A DNA stretch of 64,000 bases from Alphaproteobacteria bacterium UBA3612 (GTDB taxonomy: Bacteria > Pseudomonadota > Alphaproteobacteria > Sphingomonadales > Sphingomonadaceae), in assembly GCA_002375465.1 (NCBI GenBank), contig DFLT01000003.1, forward strand, positions 1-64,000. Reading direction: 5' to 3'. This document shows positions 53,551 to 62,102 of this stretch, piece by piece (within the stretch, counting starts at the first letter, position 1; each line of letters starts with the position of its first letter). The notes beneath the pieces were generated by a model. It did not search any database. It saw nothing but the letters and a program-made list of their open reading frames with translations, and was not told the origin of the DNA. A program made the translations under genes and the position numbers.

Positions 53551-53551
53551 C

Positions 53552-54058
53552 CTAGCCGATTTTCGGCGGGCCTTTCGTCACACTGATCTGCGCTGCGAGC
53601 GATTCGAGCGCGCTGCGCAGATCGTCGTTCGCGACAGCCTTCAATTCCTGAGTTGTCTCGGCCGACAGGGGTTCGGCTTCTTGGCGAACCGCTATGGTCA
53701 ACCGCTTCGGCGCAGCCTGCCCCTGCCGAATGGCCATTCGCGATACGGCGCCATAACCGAAATAGCGGTTTACGCGTTCCAGGATTTGCGGCGCCTCGTG
53801 TTGAATGGCGAGCGCATGCGCACCGTGGACCGACAGATTAAGCGTTCCGCCGGCGCGTTTGCCCTGCGGAAAGCGGATCGAATCGGGACTGGACTTGCGG
53901 GAAACATCCTCCCCCACAATCTCTGGCCAGCGCGCGACAATGGCGCTTTCGACAAAGCCGAACTTGTGGAACGACTTGCGGCCCACCCGGGTCACCAATT
54001 CGGCGACCGAGCGTGCATGTCCGATCCGGTCGGAGGAGAATTTGCCGCGCTTGCCCAT
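53552..54058 (-). CDS. dciA: DciA (DUF721) replicative helicase loader
   Basis: 168 residues from the ATG at 54058 (AGGA upstream). The N-terminal domain has the DciA/DUF721 pattern (HARSVAELVTRVGRKSFHKF, IVARWPEIVGEDVSRKSSP, GTLNLSVHGAHALAIQHE, ILERVNRYFGYGAVSRMAI); a helical C-terminal tail follows. DciA assists loading of DnaB in bacteria without DnaC. It diverges from mutY with 28 bp between starts. Confidence 0.85.
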   Translation of the reverse strand: MGKRGKFSSDRIGHARSVAELVTRVGRKSFHKFGFVESAIVARWPEIVGEDVSRKSSPDSIRFPQGKRAGGTLNLSVHGAHALAIQHEAPQILERVNRYFGYGAVSRMAIRQGQAAPKRLTIAVRQEAEPLSAETTQELKAVANDDLRSALESLAAQISVTKGPPKIG

Positions 54059-54086
54059 TAAGTGTTCATCCTGCCAGAAGCGGGGC

Positions 54087-55139
54087 ATGAGCACCATAGA
54101 GGCCTCAGTTTTTCAATGTGCACTGCTGGGATGGTACGATGTCCACGCCCGTGCCTTGCCCTGGCGCGTACCCCCCGGATCACAGGCACGGCCAGACCCT
54201 TATCGGATCTGGCTGTCGGAAATCATGCTGCAGCAAACCGTGGTCGCGACGGTGAAGGATTATTTTTACAAATTCACGACGCGATGGCCCACGGTCGAGG
54301 CGCTGGCGCAGGCCCCGGAAGAGGATGTTTTCGCCGCCTGGGCAGGCCTGGGCTATTATGCCAGGGCGCGAAACCTTGTCGCATGCGCCCGCCAGGTGGT
54401 GGCGCGGGGCGGATTTCCGGACACGGAGGAAGAACTCCGCACGCTGCCCGGCATCGGCCCGTACACCGCCGCCGCGGTCGCCAGCATCGCCTTTGGCCGA
54501 CCCAGCGTCGTGGTTGACGGGAACGTGGAGCGGGTCATGGCCCGCCTCTTTGCCGTGGAAACGCCGATGCCCGATGCGAAGCGAGACCTGGCCCGCCATG
54601 CCGCCAGCCTGACGCCTGTCCATCGGCCCGGCGACCATGCGCAGGCGCTGATGGATCTGGGCGCCACGATCTGCCGCCCCACGTCCGCTTTATGCCTTGC
54701 CTGCCCTGTCCGGCCCTTTTGTAAGGCAGCCGGGCACAGTCCCGAGCGCCTGCCGCGAAAACGCAAGAAAGCGCCGAAGCCTGAGCGCGTTGGGACCGCC
54801 TGGTGGCTAACCCATGGGCCGGATGTCCTTCTGGTAACGCGCCCGGCAAAGGGGCTGCTGGGCGGCATGCGCGCTCTGCCTGCCAGCGATTTCCTCACCA
54901 CCCCGCCGTCGGCGGCCATCCCTCCGGCAGCGGCGGACTGGACCCAATTGCCACGCCCGGTATCCCATATATTTACGCATTTTCGGCTGACACTTATCGT
55001 AATGGCGGCAGACATAAGCGGCAGTCCGCGTCCCGATGGGCTATGGCATTCAGTTACAGATATTGAGAATGCGGGCCTGCCGACGCTATTTGCAAAAGCT
55101 GCGCGGTTGGCAATGGCCACCAAATGGAGCACCAAATGA
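54087..55139 (+). CDS. mutY: A/G-specific adenine glycosylase MutY
   Basis: 350 residues from the ATG at 54087; the longer open frame upstream is antisense to dciA. Catalytic E45 in SEIMLQQT, helix-hairpin-helix LPGIGPYTAAAV, catalytic D144 in VVDGNVERV, and the 4Fe-4S ligands C196, C203, C206 and C212. The C-terminal NUDIX-like domain recognises 8-oxoG (VSHIFTHFRLTL). It removes A opposite 8-oxoG. The stop overlaps the tspO start (ATGA). Confidence 0.95.
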   Translation: MSTIEASVFQCALLGWYDVHARALPWRVPPGSQARPDPYRIWLSEIMLQQTVVATVKDYFYKFTTRWPTVEALAQAPEEDVFAAWAGLGYYARARNLVACARQVVARGGFPDTEEELRTLPGIGPYTAAAVASIAFGRPSVVVDGNVERVMARLFAVETPMPDAKRDLARHAASLTPVHRPGDHAQALMDLGATICRPTSALCLACPVRPFCKAAGHSPERLPRKRKKAPKPERVGTAWWLTHGPDVLLVTRPAKGLLGGMRALPASDFLTTPPSAAIPPAAADWTQLPRPVSHIFTHFRLTLIVMAADISGSPRPDGLWHSVTDIENAGLPTLFAKAARLAMATKWSTK

Positions 55140-55609
55140 CAGACCGACCGCTTCCCGCCCGCGCCATGCTGATCGGCGCGGCTATCGTCCTACTGGTAGG
55201 CATTGCCCTGGGGTTTCTCTTTGGTCCGCAATCCGGCGCAGCTTGGTACAACGCCCTTCAGAAGCCGGCCCTGACCCCGCCCGGATGGTTGTTCGGCCCG
55301 GTTTGGTCAGCGCTTTACATCATGATCGGTGCTGCCGGCGGACTGATATGGCGGGACAGCTTCAACCGCGCACGTTTCTGGTATTTGTTGCAATTAGTGC
55401 TGAACTTTCTCTGGACGCCGATTTTCTTCGGCATGCAGAGGCCTGATTTGGCCCTCGGCCTGATTTTGGCGCTGATCATTGCCGCCGTGGTTGCCACCCT
55501 TCGCATGGGCGCCGTTTCGCGTCTGGCGGGGTGGCTGATGGTCCCCTATCTTGTCTGGATATCGTTCGCTGCGGTCCTCAATTTCCGCATCTGGCAACTA
55601 AATGGCTGA
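55136..55609 (+). CDS. tspO: TspO/MBR-family membrane protein
   Basis: 157 residues from the ATG at 55136 (GGAG 6 nt upstream), overlapping the mutY stop codon. Five hydrophobic helices, with WYNALQKPALTPPGWLFGPVW as the family signature (two adjacent pieces) and FFGMQRPDLAL, WISFAAVLNFRIWQLN at the end. TspO proteins bind tetrapyrroles and sterols and are linked to oxidative stress and porphyrin handling. Length and topology are typical. Confidence 0.9.
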   Translation: MTDRPLPARAMLIGAAIVLLVGIALGFLFGPQSGAAWYNALQKPALTPPGWLFGPVWSALYIMIGAAGGLIWRDSFNRARFWYLLQLVLNFLWTPIFFGMQRPDLALGLILALIIAAVVATLRMGAVSRLAGWLMVPYLVWISFAAVLNFRIWQLNG

Positions 55610-55646
55610 ATCCCTATCTGGGCCCTCACAAGACAAGGACGTTCCT

Positions 55647-55955
55647 ATGCAAAGCCAGAACAAATTTTTCGATGACCTTTCCCGCCTCGCGACAGGCGCC
55701 GCCGGCACCATGGCCGGAATGGGTCGCGAGATGGAGGGCCGCATGAAGGAGCGGCTGCAGGAATTCGTCGGTGGCATGGACATGGTCAGCCGCGAGGAAT
55801 TCGATGCGGTCAAGGAAATGGCCGCGAATGCCCGGGCAGAGGTCGAGGCACTGCGCGCGCGCCTTGAGGCTCTTGAAGGCAAAGCATCGACGGATGCAAA
55901 GCCTGCCCCAAAGCAGCCGAAAATGTCTGCTAGCCCGCCAAAGGACGCTGAATAA
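55647..55955 (+). CDS. ubiK: UbiK-type accessory factor (BMFP)
   Basis: 102 residues from the ATG at 55647 (AAGGA 7 nt upstream). KFFDDLSRLATGAAGTMAGM, then the coiled coil VSREEFDAVKEMAANARAEVEALRARLEALE (seen in parts), and an Ala/Pro/Lys tail. The family assists ubiquinone synthesis in other Proteobacteria and can promote membrane fusion in vitro. It follows tspO by about 40 bp, probably in one operon with mutY and tspO. Confidence 0.82.
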   Translation: MQSQNKFFDDLSRLATGAAGTMAGMGREMEGRMKERLQEFVGGMDMVSREEFDAVKEMAANARAEVEALRARLEALEGKASTDAKPAPKQPKMSASPPKDAE

Positions 55956-56075
55956 CTATATCTGGTAGGTCTTCCGTCCCCTTATCCACAGAAATTCCAA
56001 TTGACGGGGTTGCGCGGACTCGGGATGTCCGGGCAAGCTTCACGCAATGTTGAAGGTGCCGGGGGTTTCGACCTG

Positions 56076-56588
56076 ATGATCGATATCGAATATGCCGAGG
56101 TAGACACTGCGGCGCCGCCTCTCGATATGCTCGCACATTATTTTGAGGCTCATGGTTGGGGCTTTGAGCGACTGGGCGAGGACGAGATCGTCGCCACTGT
56201 CGACGGCAGCTGGACCAAATACCAGTTGCGGGCGCTCTGGCGCGCCGAGGAGCGCGTTCTTCAGTTCATTGCTTTTCCCGACGTCCGCGTCCCAATCGAG
56301 AGCCGCAGCCGGATTTACGAGACGCTATCGATCATCAACGAGCAGATGTGGCTCGGTCATTTCGAAATGTGGTCCTCTGACGGTACGCTCGCCTTCCGCC
56401 ACGGCGTGATGCTGGACGAGGGCGACGGTGATGGCGGCATCTCGCTTGGCCAGACAGAAACCGTCGTAGAGGCGGCAATTGACGAGTGTGAACGCTATTA
56501 CCCGGTGTTCAATTTCGTACTTTGGGGCGCAAAATCGCCCCGAGAAGCGCTGGAAGCTGCCTTGGTTGATACTGCGGGCGAAGCCTGA
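56076..56588 (+). CDS. YbjN-domain protein
   Basis: 170 residues from the ATG at 56076; the TTG frame upstream adds ~25 residues that look non-native. PPLDMLAHYFEAHGWGFERL, WTKYQLRALWRAEERVLQFIA, INEQMWLGHFEMWSSDGTLAFRHG (in parts) and ERYYPVFNFVLWGAKSPREALEAAL match the YbjN family (type III secretion chaperone-like fold). No enzymatic motif; implicated in stress and motility control elsewhere. It ends the ubiK-side cluster; a ~270-bp gap follows. Confidence 0.82.
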   Translation: MIDIEYAEVDTAAPPLDMLAHYFEAHGWGFERLGEDEIVATVDGSWTKYQLRALWRAEERVLQFIAFPDVRVPIESRSRIYETLSIINEQMWLGHFEMWSSDGTLAFRHGVMLDEGDGDGGISLGQTETVVEAAIDECERYYPVFNFVLWGAKSPREALEAALVDTAGEA

Positions 56589-56860
56589 CGCCCAGCAGCG
56601 CGACCTACCCAAGCACCTTTAGGGACCCGTCAAAACAGAAACAGGGTCGTAGCTCGAACTTGCTTTACATTAAGTAATAGCGAACGGCATTTACTTCTGC
56701 CGTACTGCCCTTGGGCTGTGGGCTCGAGTCTGGTACAAGCATGAAAGAACAAGGAACGACCTGCACGCTTCTTCGCGTTGCCGGACCGGTCTCGCCTGTC
56801 CCGGGGCATTCGAATGGCACGATGCCATTGCAAATTCCAGCCACTCTTCAAGGAGACATC
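56589..56860. other. Intergenic region before the methyltransferase gene
   Basis: No gene or RNA recognised. TTTACATTAAGTAA near 56664-56677 is a short near-palindrome that could be a regulator site. AAGGAG lies just upstream of the next start codon. Confidence 0.25.
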
Positions 56861-57724
56861 ATGCCGACTACTACCACTAATAAGGAAATCAACAGCGCCA
56901 AAGCCGACATGTCTCACATTTACGGCCACCCCGACCCCCGGAATTACTTCCGGGAGCTTCAGAAGGTCGATTACCGAATTCCGGAACTTGCAAAACCGGT
57001 TTTCACCACTTTGATTCAGCATCTGGAGGAGCGTAAGAACGCCCCTGTTCACGCATTGGATGTTGGTTGTTCATATGGCGTGAATGCCGCATTGCTGAAG
57101 CATGACCTCAAAATGGACGATCTCTATGCGCGCTGGACCGACCCCGCGCTTGACGCTGCCACGCCGGAACAGATGACGGATGCCGACCGTCGGTTCTTCA
57201 GCGCCCTGCCCGTCGCAAACTCCGCCGCTATTTATGGCCTCGACCCCTCTTCACCTGCGATCAGCTATGGCGAAAATACCGGCCTTCTCGATCGCGGCAT
57301 GGCAGTAAATCTGGAAGAAGACGAATTGTCCGACGTGGCTGCGGATACGCTCGCGCCCGTCGATCTCGTGATGTCGACGGGCTGCGTCGGCTACGTGACG
57401 GAAATCAGCTTTGCAAAGATGATCCCGGCCTTTGCCGAAGGACGCCTGCCCTGGATGGCCAATTTCGTCCTGCGCATGTTTCCCTTCGACCCTATCGTCA
57501 ATGAGTTGGGGAAACATGGATATGTCACCGAAAAGCTAGAAGGCGAGCAGTTCATTCAACGCGCATTCGCCTCCGCAGAGGAACAGGAAGGCGTTCTCGA
57601 TAAATTGAAGGCGCAGGGGCTCGATTCGTCAGGAGAGAGCGAGGGCAATCTGATCGCTGAATTTTACCTGTCCCGACCTGCACAGGATGCGACTGTTCCT
57701 CTTCGCGAGTTGGCAACCACATAA
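56861..57724 (+). CDS. Class I SAM-dependent methyltransferase
   Basis: 287 residues from the ATG at 56861 (AAGGAG 5 nt upstream). The SAM-binding motif ALDVGCSYGVNAALL lies at about 64-79, preceded by IYGHPDPRNYFRELQKVDY. The rest (DLVMSTGCVGYVTEISFAKM, NFVLRMFPFDPI) fits a small-molecule methyltransferase rather than a nucleic-acid enzyme, but the substrate is unknown. The gene is monocistronic and ends near the sRNA-like hairpins. Confidence 0.75.
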   Translation: MPTTTTNKEINSAKADMSHIYGHPDPRNYFRELQKVDYRIPELAKPVFTTLIQHLEERKNAPVHALDVGCSYGVNAALLKHDLKMDDLYARWTDPALDAATPEQMTDADRRFFSALPVANSAAIYGLDPSSPAISYGENTGLLDRGMAVNLEEDELSDVAADTLAPVDLVMSTGCVGYVTEISFAKMIPAFAEGRLPWMANFVLRMFPFDPIVNELGKHGYVTEKLEGEQFIQRAFASAEEQEGVLDKLKAQGLDSSGESEGNLIAEFYLSRPAQDATVPLRELATT

Positions 57725-57775
57725 TGCGCCTAAAACCGCGTTGATAAGACGGATCGTCTAAAGATCAGCTGATAC

Positions 57776-57880
57776 AGGACCGCCGGGAGGCAGGTGGGGA
57801 GAGACAGGTGGGGCTCCCGGCTGGGGAGGGAGGAGTAGCCGGGAGCCCAATCGAAATTCCGCGGGGAGGATGCGGAGAAG
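57776..57880 (-). ncRNA. Candidate anti-Shine-Dalgarno small RNA
   Basis: On the minus strand two hairpins follow each other. One has stem CCGC/GCGG with loop ATCCTCCCC (57859-57875). The other has a 12-bp perfect stem GGGCTCCCGGCT/AGCCGGGAGCCC with loop ACTCCTCCCTCCCC (57811-57848); a third TGCCTCCCGG lies just beyond. The loops expose UCCUCCC, complementary to Shine-Dalgarno sequences, the hallmark of alphaproteobacterial sRNAs such as CcsR (CCUCCUCCC motif). Promoter and terminator are not clear (TATACT near 57930 could be a -10), so the ends given are approximate. Confidence 0.45.
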
Positions 57881-57973
57881 ATCGATGTCTGCGGGGCAGT
57901 TCGTGACCGCCGCCGATGAAGAGTATATGCAATATCGACGAGTCGTTGTGCAGTGCACAATAATGCAGGTTAG

Positions 57974-58921
57974 CTATGCGACAGGTGCATGGCTTGACAT
58001 GCTTCTCAGCTCCTGCGGAGTGAAATCCAATGGCTCGGACGCCATGCGTTTAAGAATGAAGTCCCGCATTACCTGCATCCGGATCGACCCGCGCAACTCT
58101 TCCGGGTAGATGAAATAGGTCCGGAATACAGGCCCTTGTTCGTCCGGTAGAACCACGTTCATTCGCCCTGACGACATGATGAGATAGCTTGGCAGCGCCG
58201 CGATCCCTGCCCCGGCCTCGACAGCCTGGGCAAGGCCATAGATGCTGTTGACTGTCAGCGACGGCACGCGCGGCGGTCCGGTGCGGCCGACTTCCAATGA
58301 CCAGTTCACGCCGCGAATCGGACCTGGGGCCGGTTCGCCGAAACCGATCAACCTGTGGCGGTCTAAATCTGCCGCCGTGTCGGGGATCCCCATTTCCTGC
58401 AGATAGGCTGGAGATGCACATAATCTGTACCGCACCGCCTCCAGCCGCTTTGAAACCATTCCCTGCTGCACGGGGGGGGCGAAACGGATCGCGACGTCCG
58501 CTTCGCGCCGCGCGAGATCCAGATCCTCGTCGCTGAGCAACAGCGAAACATAGATTTCCGGATATAGCGGCATGAAATCCGCCATGGCGCGCGCCAGCCA
58601 AGTCGAGCCAAAGCTGATCGTCGTCGTGACGCGCAATTCGCCGGTCGGCTTCCCCAGCGATTGTTCTATCGACTGCCGCGTGCGTTCGATCTGATCGTAG
58701 GTATCGGTCGCGGTTGCCGCCAGCTTTTCGCCCTCGTGGGTCAACGCGAGGCCACGTGCATGCCGGTGGAACAATTTCGCGCCCAGCGCCTCTTCCAGTG
58801 CGCCGATCTGCCGCGACAAGGCGGGCTGGCTCATGCTGAGATGCCGGGCACCTTCGGTAAAGCTACCTGCCTCGGCAACTGCATGAAACAGGCGCAGCTT
58901 ATCCCAGTCGAACGCACTCAT
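57974..58921 (-). CDS. LysR-family regulator
   Basis: 315 residues. The N-terminal winged HTH (KLRLFHAVAEAGSFTEGARHLSMSQPALSRQIG read in parts) is followed by a LysR substrate-binding domain (LRVTTTISFGSTWLA, LARREADVAIRFAPP, AVEAGAGIAALPSYL). It binds an unknown small effector. It lies 52 bp downstream of trxB on the same strand, an arrangement common in sphingomonads, but a regulatory link to trxB is only a guess. Confidence 0.9.
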   Translation of the reverse strand: MSAFDWDKLRLFHAVAEAGSFTEGARHLSMSQPALSRQIGALEEALGAKLFHRHARGLALTHEGEKLAATATDTYDQIERTRQSIEQSLGKPTGELRVTTTISFGSTWLARAMADFMPLYPEIYVSLLLSDEDLDLARREADVAIRFAPPVQQGMVSKRLEAVRYRLCASPAYLQEMGIPDTAADLDRHRLIGFGEPAPGPIRGVNWSLEVGRTGPPRVPSLTVNSIYGLAQAVEAGAGIAALPSYLIMSSGRMNVVLPDEQGPVFRTYFIYPEELRGSIRMQVMRDFILKRMASEPLDFTPQELRSMSSHAPVA

Positions 58922-58973
58922 ACTGATGTCCCCTCCCCGCGGGCCGCCGCTCCCTCGCGGCAGAACCTGGCGG

Positions 58974-59945
58974 CTATTCCGCTGCCAGACTCTCCGGCTC
59001 GGCGGTTTCCTCGGCGCCCAGCAGGCGTTCGGCCTCCAGTGCCGCCATACAACCCATGCCGGCCGCAGTAACGGCCTGACGATAAAGATGATCCTTCACG
59101 TCACCTGCGGCAAAGACACCGGCCACGGACGTCGCCGTCGAATCGGGGGCGGTACGAATATAACCGTCCTCGTCCATATCAAGCTGTCCCTTGAACAGAT
59201 GCGTCGCGGGATCATGGCCGATTGCGATGAACAGGCCGCTTACGGCCAGTTCCCGGTCCGGCGCACCGTCGGTGCCGGTCAGTCTTACACCGGTGACGGA
59301 AAGGGGATCTTCGTCGCCAATGACGTCGGCGACGGTTGAGTTCCACACCGGCTCCACCTTCTTGTTGGCGAATAGGCGCGCCTGGTTCGTTGCATCTGCG
59401 CGCAACTCGTCACGCCGATGGATCAGATATACCTTTTCGGCAAAATTCGTCAGGAACATGGCTTCCTCAACGGCGGTGTTTCCGCCGCCGACGACGGCAA
59501 CCGTCTTGCCCCGATAGAAGAATCCATCGCATGTCGCGCACGCGCTGACACCAAAGCCGCGGAACTTCGTCTCGCCCTCTATCCCCAGCCAGCGTGCCTG
59601 CGCCCCGGTGGCGATAATCACGCTATCAGCCACGACCCTACCGCCGGATTCCAGTTTCAGGGTAAAGGGGCGGCGCGACAGGTCGACCTCCGTCACCATA
59701 TCGTCGCGAATATCGGTCCCCAGATGGCGGCATTGCTCCTCCATCTTCATCATCAGGTCGGGACCCATGATGGACGTTTCGCCGGGCCAGTTTTCAACGT
59801 CCGTCGTGATGGTCAGCTGACCGCCGGGCTGCAACCCCCGGATCATCACCGGCGACAGTGCCGCACGCGCCGCGTAAACAGCAGCCGTATAGCCTGCCGG
59901 CCCCGATCCGATGATCGCTACCTTCACATGTTCGTCTGTTGCCAT
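58974..59945 (-). CDS. trxB: Thioredoxin reductase
   Basis: 323 residues. FAD-binding IIGSGPAGYTAAVYAARA at the N-terminus, the redox pair C136 and C139 in CATCDG, NADPH-binding VVGGGNTAVEEA, and the C-terminal FAD motif GVFAAGDV. It passes electrons from NADPH to thioredoxin in the cytoplasm. A textbook low-Mr enzyme, upstream of the LysR gene on the minus strand. Confidence 0.96.
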   Translation of the reverse strand: MATDEHVKVAIIGSGPAGYTAAVYAARAALSPVMIRGLQPGGQLTITTDVENWPGETSIMGPDLMMKMEEQCRHLGTDIRDDMVTEVDLSRRPFTLKLESGGRVVADSVIIATGAQARWLGIEGETKFRGFGVSACATCDGFFYRGKTVAVVGGGNTAVEEAMFLTNFAEKVYLIHRRDELRADATNQARLFANKKVEPVWNSTVADVIGDEDPLSVTGVRLTGTDGAPDRELAVSGLFIAIGHDPATHLFKGQLDMDEDGYIRTAPDSTATSVAGVFAAGDVKDHLYRQAVTAAGMGCMAALEAERLLGAEETAEPESLAAE

Positions 59946-60005
59946 TTGGCGGCCTGCCCTTCTGTGATTCGTCTGCTAAAAAGATTTAGGGAGGGGAAGG
60001 TGCGA

Positions 60006-61448
60006 TTACGAGACTTCCGCGTCGAATTGAGGTCGTACCGGCGGCAGGTTCATCTCGAACGCGGTATCGCTGATCGCGAAGCGCCCTCCATTCACCGCCG
60101 CCAGACGCTTGAGAATTCGCAAGGTGAAGGCAAGTCCCAGAAGCGGCGGGTCGGCATCTTCTGGTGCCGAAATACGGTCGGTTAACAGCGCTCGCTCGCC
60201 AATATTCATCAGCGCCCTTGGCATGGAAATGGAGAGGCTGCCCTGTCCGCCCGATATGCGGATGGTGGCATTGTTATCGCTGAACGCCAGGATAGCCGTC
60301 AGCAGTCGTGACACTGCCCGATAAAGCGTGGTCGGTTCCGCATGTAAAGGCGAGGCGTTTGCCGGTGCCTCAAAGCTCAAGCGCACACCGCGTTCTAACG
60401 CCAAGGGTGCGAAATCCTCGGTCAGCCTGTCGATCAATTCCTTGTGGGTTGTCACTCCAACCGAGACATCGTCGCGTCCATCCTCAAGCGCGGCGGCATC
60501 CCCCAACGCGTCGACCGCCGCCAGCAATCGTTGGGCATCCATGATAATAGCCCGGGCGCCCCTGCGATGGCTTTCCGGTGCCGGACCAAGAACCTCCCGA
60601 TCTATCATTTCCGCATAGCCCAGAATGGCGTTCAGCGGCGTTCTGACTTCATGCGCGACCTCTGCGACCGTGTCGGAAGGCACACCCAGCAGAGCGACTT
60701 CGCCATCGCCCCGCACGCGGCCGCGATAGCCAAGGAATGCCCCCGTGTCGGGATCGAATTTCGGGCTGCCAGACAGCAGCAGGTAGCCCGATCCTGGTCG
60801 GGCCACCCTCTGGTTCCTGAAGGGCGCACAGCGGCGCAACAGACGGTTCATGATCTCTGGTTGGGCATATTCGAGGGTTCCCAGCCGATATTTCTGGGCG
60901 TCGCCAAATGCGGCACCTCCCAGGGTAATCAGTCCCCGCGCGTCAGACGACCATGCTACATCCTCGCCAACAGATCTGGCCGCCCCGCTTGCAGCCTTGA
61001 ACCGTTCGATCCTGCGAATGAGTTCAGAAACGTTCGATACTGCCTCTCCAATAGCGGGCGACACTGTTGCAGGGGTCTCTTCGGGGGCTGAGCGCGGTGC
61101 TGGCGACGGATCCCTCGCCTTATTGTCGTCGGCGTAACTCGCGGTCTCTTCGCGGGCGTCCACGTCCTTGATCTGCGTGCGTCTGGGCGCAACTGCCAGG
61201 AACCGCTCCACCCGCTCACCCACGCCGAGAGACCGCGCGCCCTTTGACAGCCGCCGGCGCTGGTCGGCATCCAGCAGGCTTCGCAGCTGCACGAGCCGGC
61301 GCAGGGCGGTAAATCGATCGGCAGGCGGTACCCCGTCAATTTTCTGCGAGAGGACATCCACCAATTGGATGCACGCGCGGACGACGGTACCGGCATCGCC
61401 GGCGACAGGCCAGGCCGTTACGGTTCGCAGGCGCTGATCGATTCGCAT
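60006..61448 (-). CDS. Histidine kinase with a degenerate ATPase domain
   Basis: About 480 residues from the ATG at 61448 (61475 possible; neither has a good ribosome site). A helical N-terminal region and a PAS-like middle precede a clear HisKA segment VAEVAHEVRTPLNAILGYAEM with the phosphoacceptor His near 266. The ATP-binding half is weak: no clear N box, and DPPLLGLAFTLRILKRLA replaces the usual GTGLGL. It may be a phosphotransfer or pseudokinase protein. No membrane helices and no adjacent regulator, hence an orphan cytosolic signalling protein. Upstream of trxB. Confidence 0.75.
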   Translation of the reverse strand: MRIDQRLRTVTAWPVAGDAGTVVRACIQLVDVLSQKIDGVPPADRFTALRRLVQLRSLLDADQRRRLSKGARSLGVGERVERFLAVAPRRTQIKDVDAREETASYADDNKARDPSPAPRSAPEETPATVSPAIGEAVSNVSELIRRIERFKAASGAARSVGEDVAWSSDARGLITLGGAAFGDAQKYRLGTLEYAQPEIMNRLLRRCAPFRNQRVARPGSGYLLLSGSPKFDPDTGAFLGYRGRVRGDGEVALLGVPSDTVAEVAHEVRTPLNAILGYAEMIDREVLGPAPESHRRGARAIIMDAQRLLAAVDALGDAAALEDGRDDVSVGVTTHKELIDRLTEDFAPLALERGVRLSFEAPANASPLHAEPTTLYRAVSRLLTAILAFSDNNATIRISGGQGSLSISMPRALMNIGERALLTDRISAPEDADPPLLGLAFTLRILKRLAAVNGGRFAISDTAFEMNLPPVRPQFDAEVS

Positions 61449-61625
61449 GTGAAAGGAAAAACCAGACCTTTGCATCTATGGAAAGCACATATTAGCAGGG
61501 CGGGCTTAATATCCTCTTTGCAGTCGGCTTTTTAGGGCGGGCCCCTATCCATTGCCTGTCAGCAAACGTAACTTTATACCATTTTTGAATTAATTTGGGG
61601 AAAGGCATTTCTCCGGGGAGGCATA

Positions 61626-62102
61626 TTGCGAAAGAAGACACATCAATTGGACGAAGTTGATCGGCAAATTCTCCGGCATTTGCAAACGGAAGGACGGTTA
61701 ACCAATGTCGAACTGGCTCAGCGCGTCGGCCTGACGGCACCTCCTTGCCTGCGCAGGGTAAGGGCGCTTGAGGAAGCGGGCATCATCAACGGGTATCACG
61801 CGGATCTGGAACCTGCGGAGCTTGATTACGGGATTACCGTATTCGCGATGGTCAGTCTGAAAAGCCAGGCGGAGGCCGACCTGCAGGCGTTCGAGAAACA
61901 CGTCGCCACGCTGGCACCGGTCCGCGAATGCCACATGTTGAACGGCGAGATCGACTTCATGCTGAAAATCGTGGCGCGCGACCTAAAGGGTTTTCAGCAA
62001 TTCCTGACCAGCGAACTGACGTCCGCACCGAATGTGGAGCATGTCAAAACATCTCTGACAATCAGGACGTCAAAGCGCCTGCCTGGCGTGCCGGTGGATT
62101 GA
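61626..62102 (+). CDS. Lrp/AsnC-family regulator
   Basis: 158 residues, start TTG at 61626 with GGGGAGG just upstream. HTH domain LDEVDRQILRHLQTEGRLTNVELAQRVGLT (parts) with PPCLRRVRALEEAGII, followed by the RAM ligand domain ending in the VEHVKTSLTIRTSKRLPGVPV strand. It regulates amino acid or related metabolism. Its 3' end overlaps the 3' end of the convergent MFS gene by 41 bp. Confidence 0.92.
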   Translation: MRKKTHQLDEVDRQILRHLQTEGRLTNVELAQRVGLTAPPCLRRVRALEEAGIINGYHADLEPAELDYGITVFAMVSLKSQAEADLQAFEKHVATLAPVRECHMLNGEIDFMLKIVARDLKGFQQFLTSELTSAPNVEHVKTSLTIRTSKRLPGVPVD

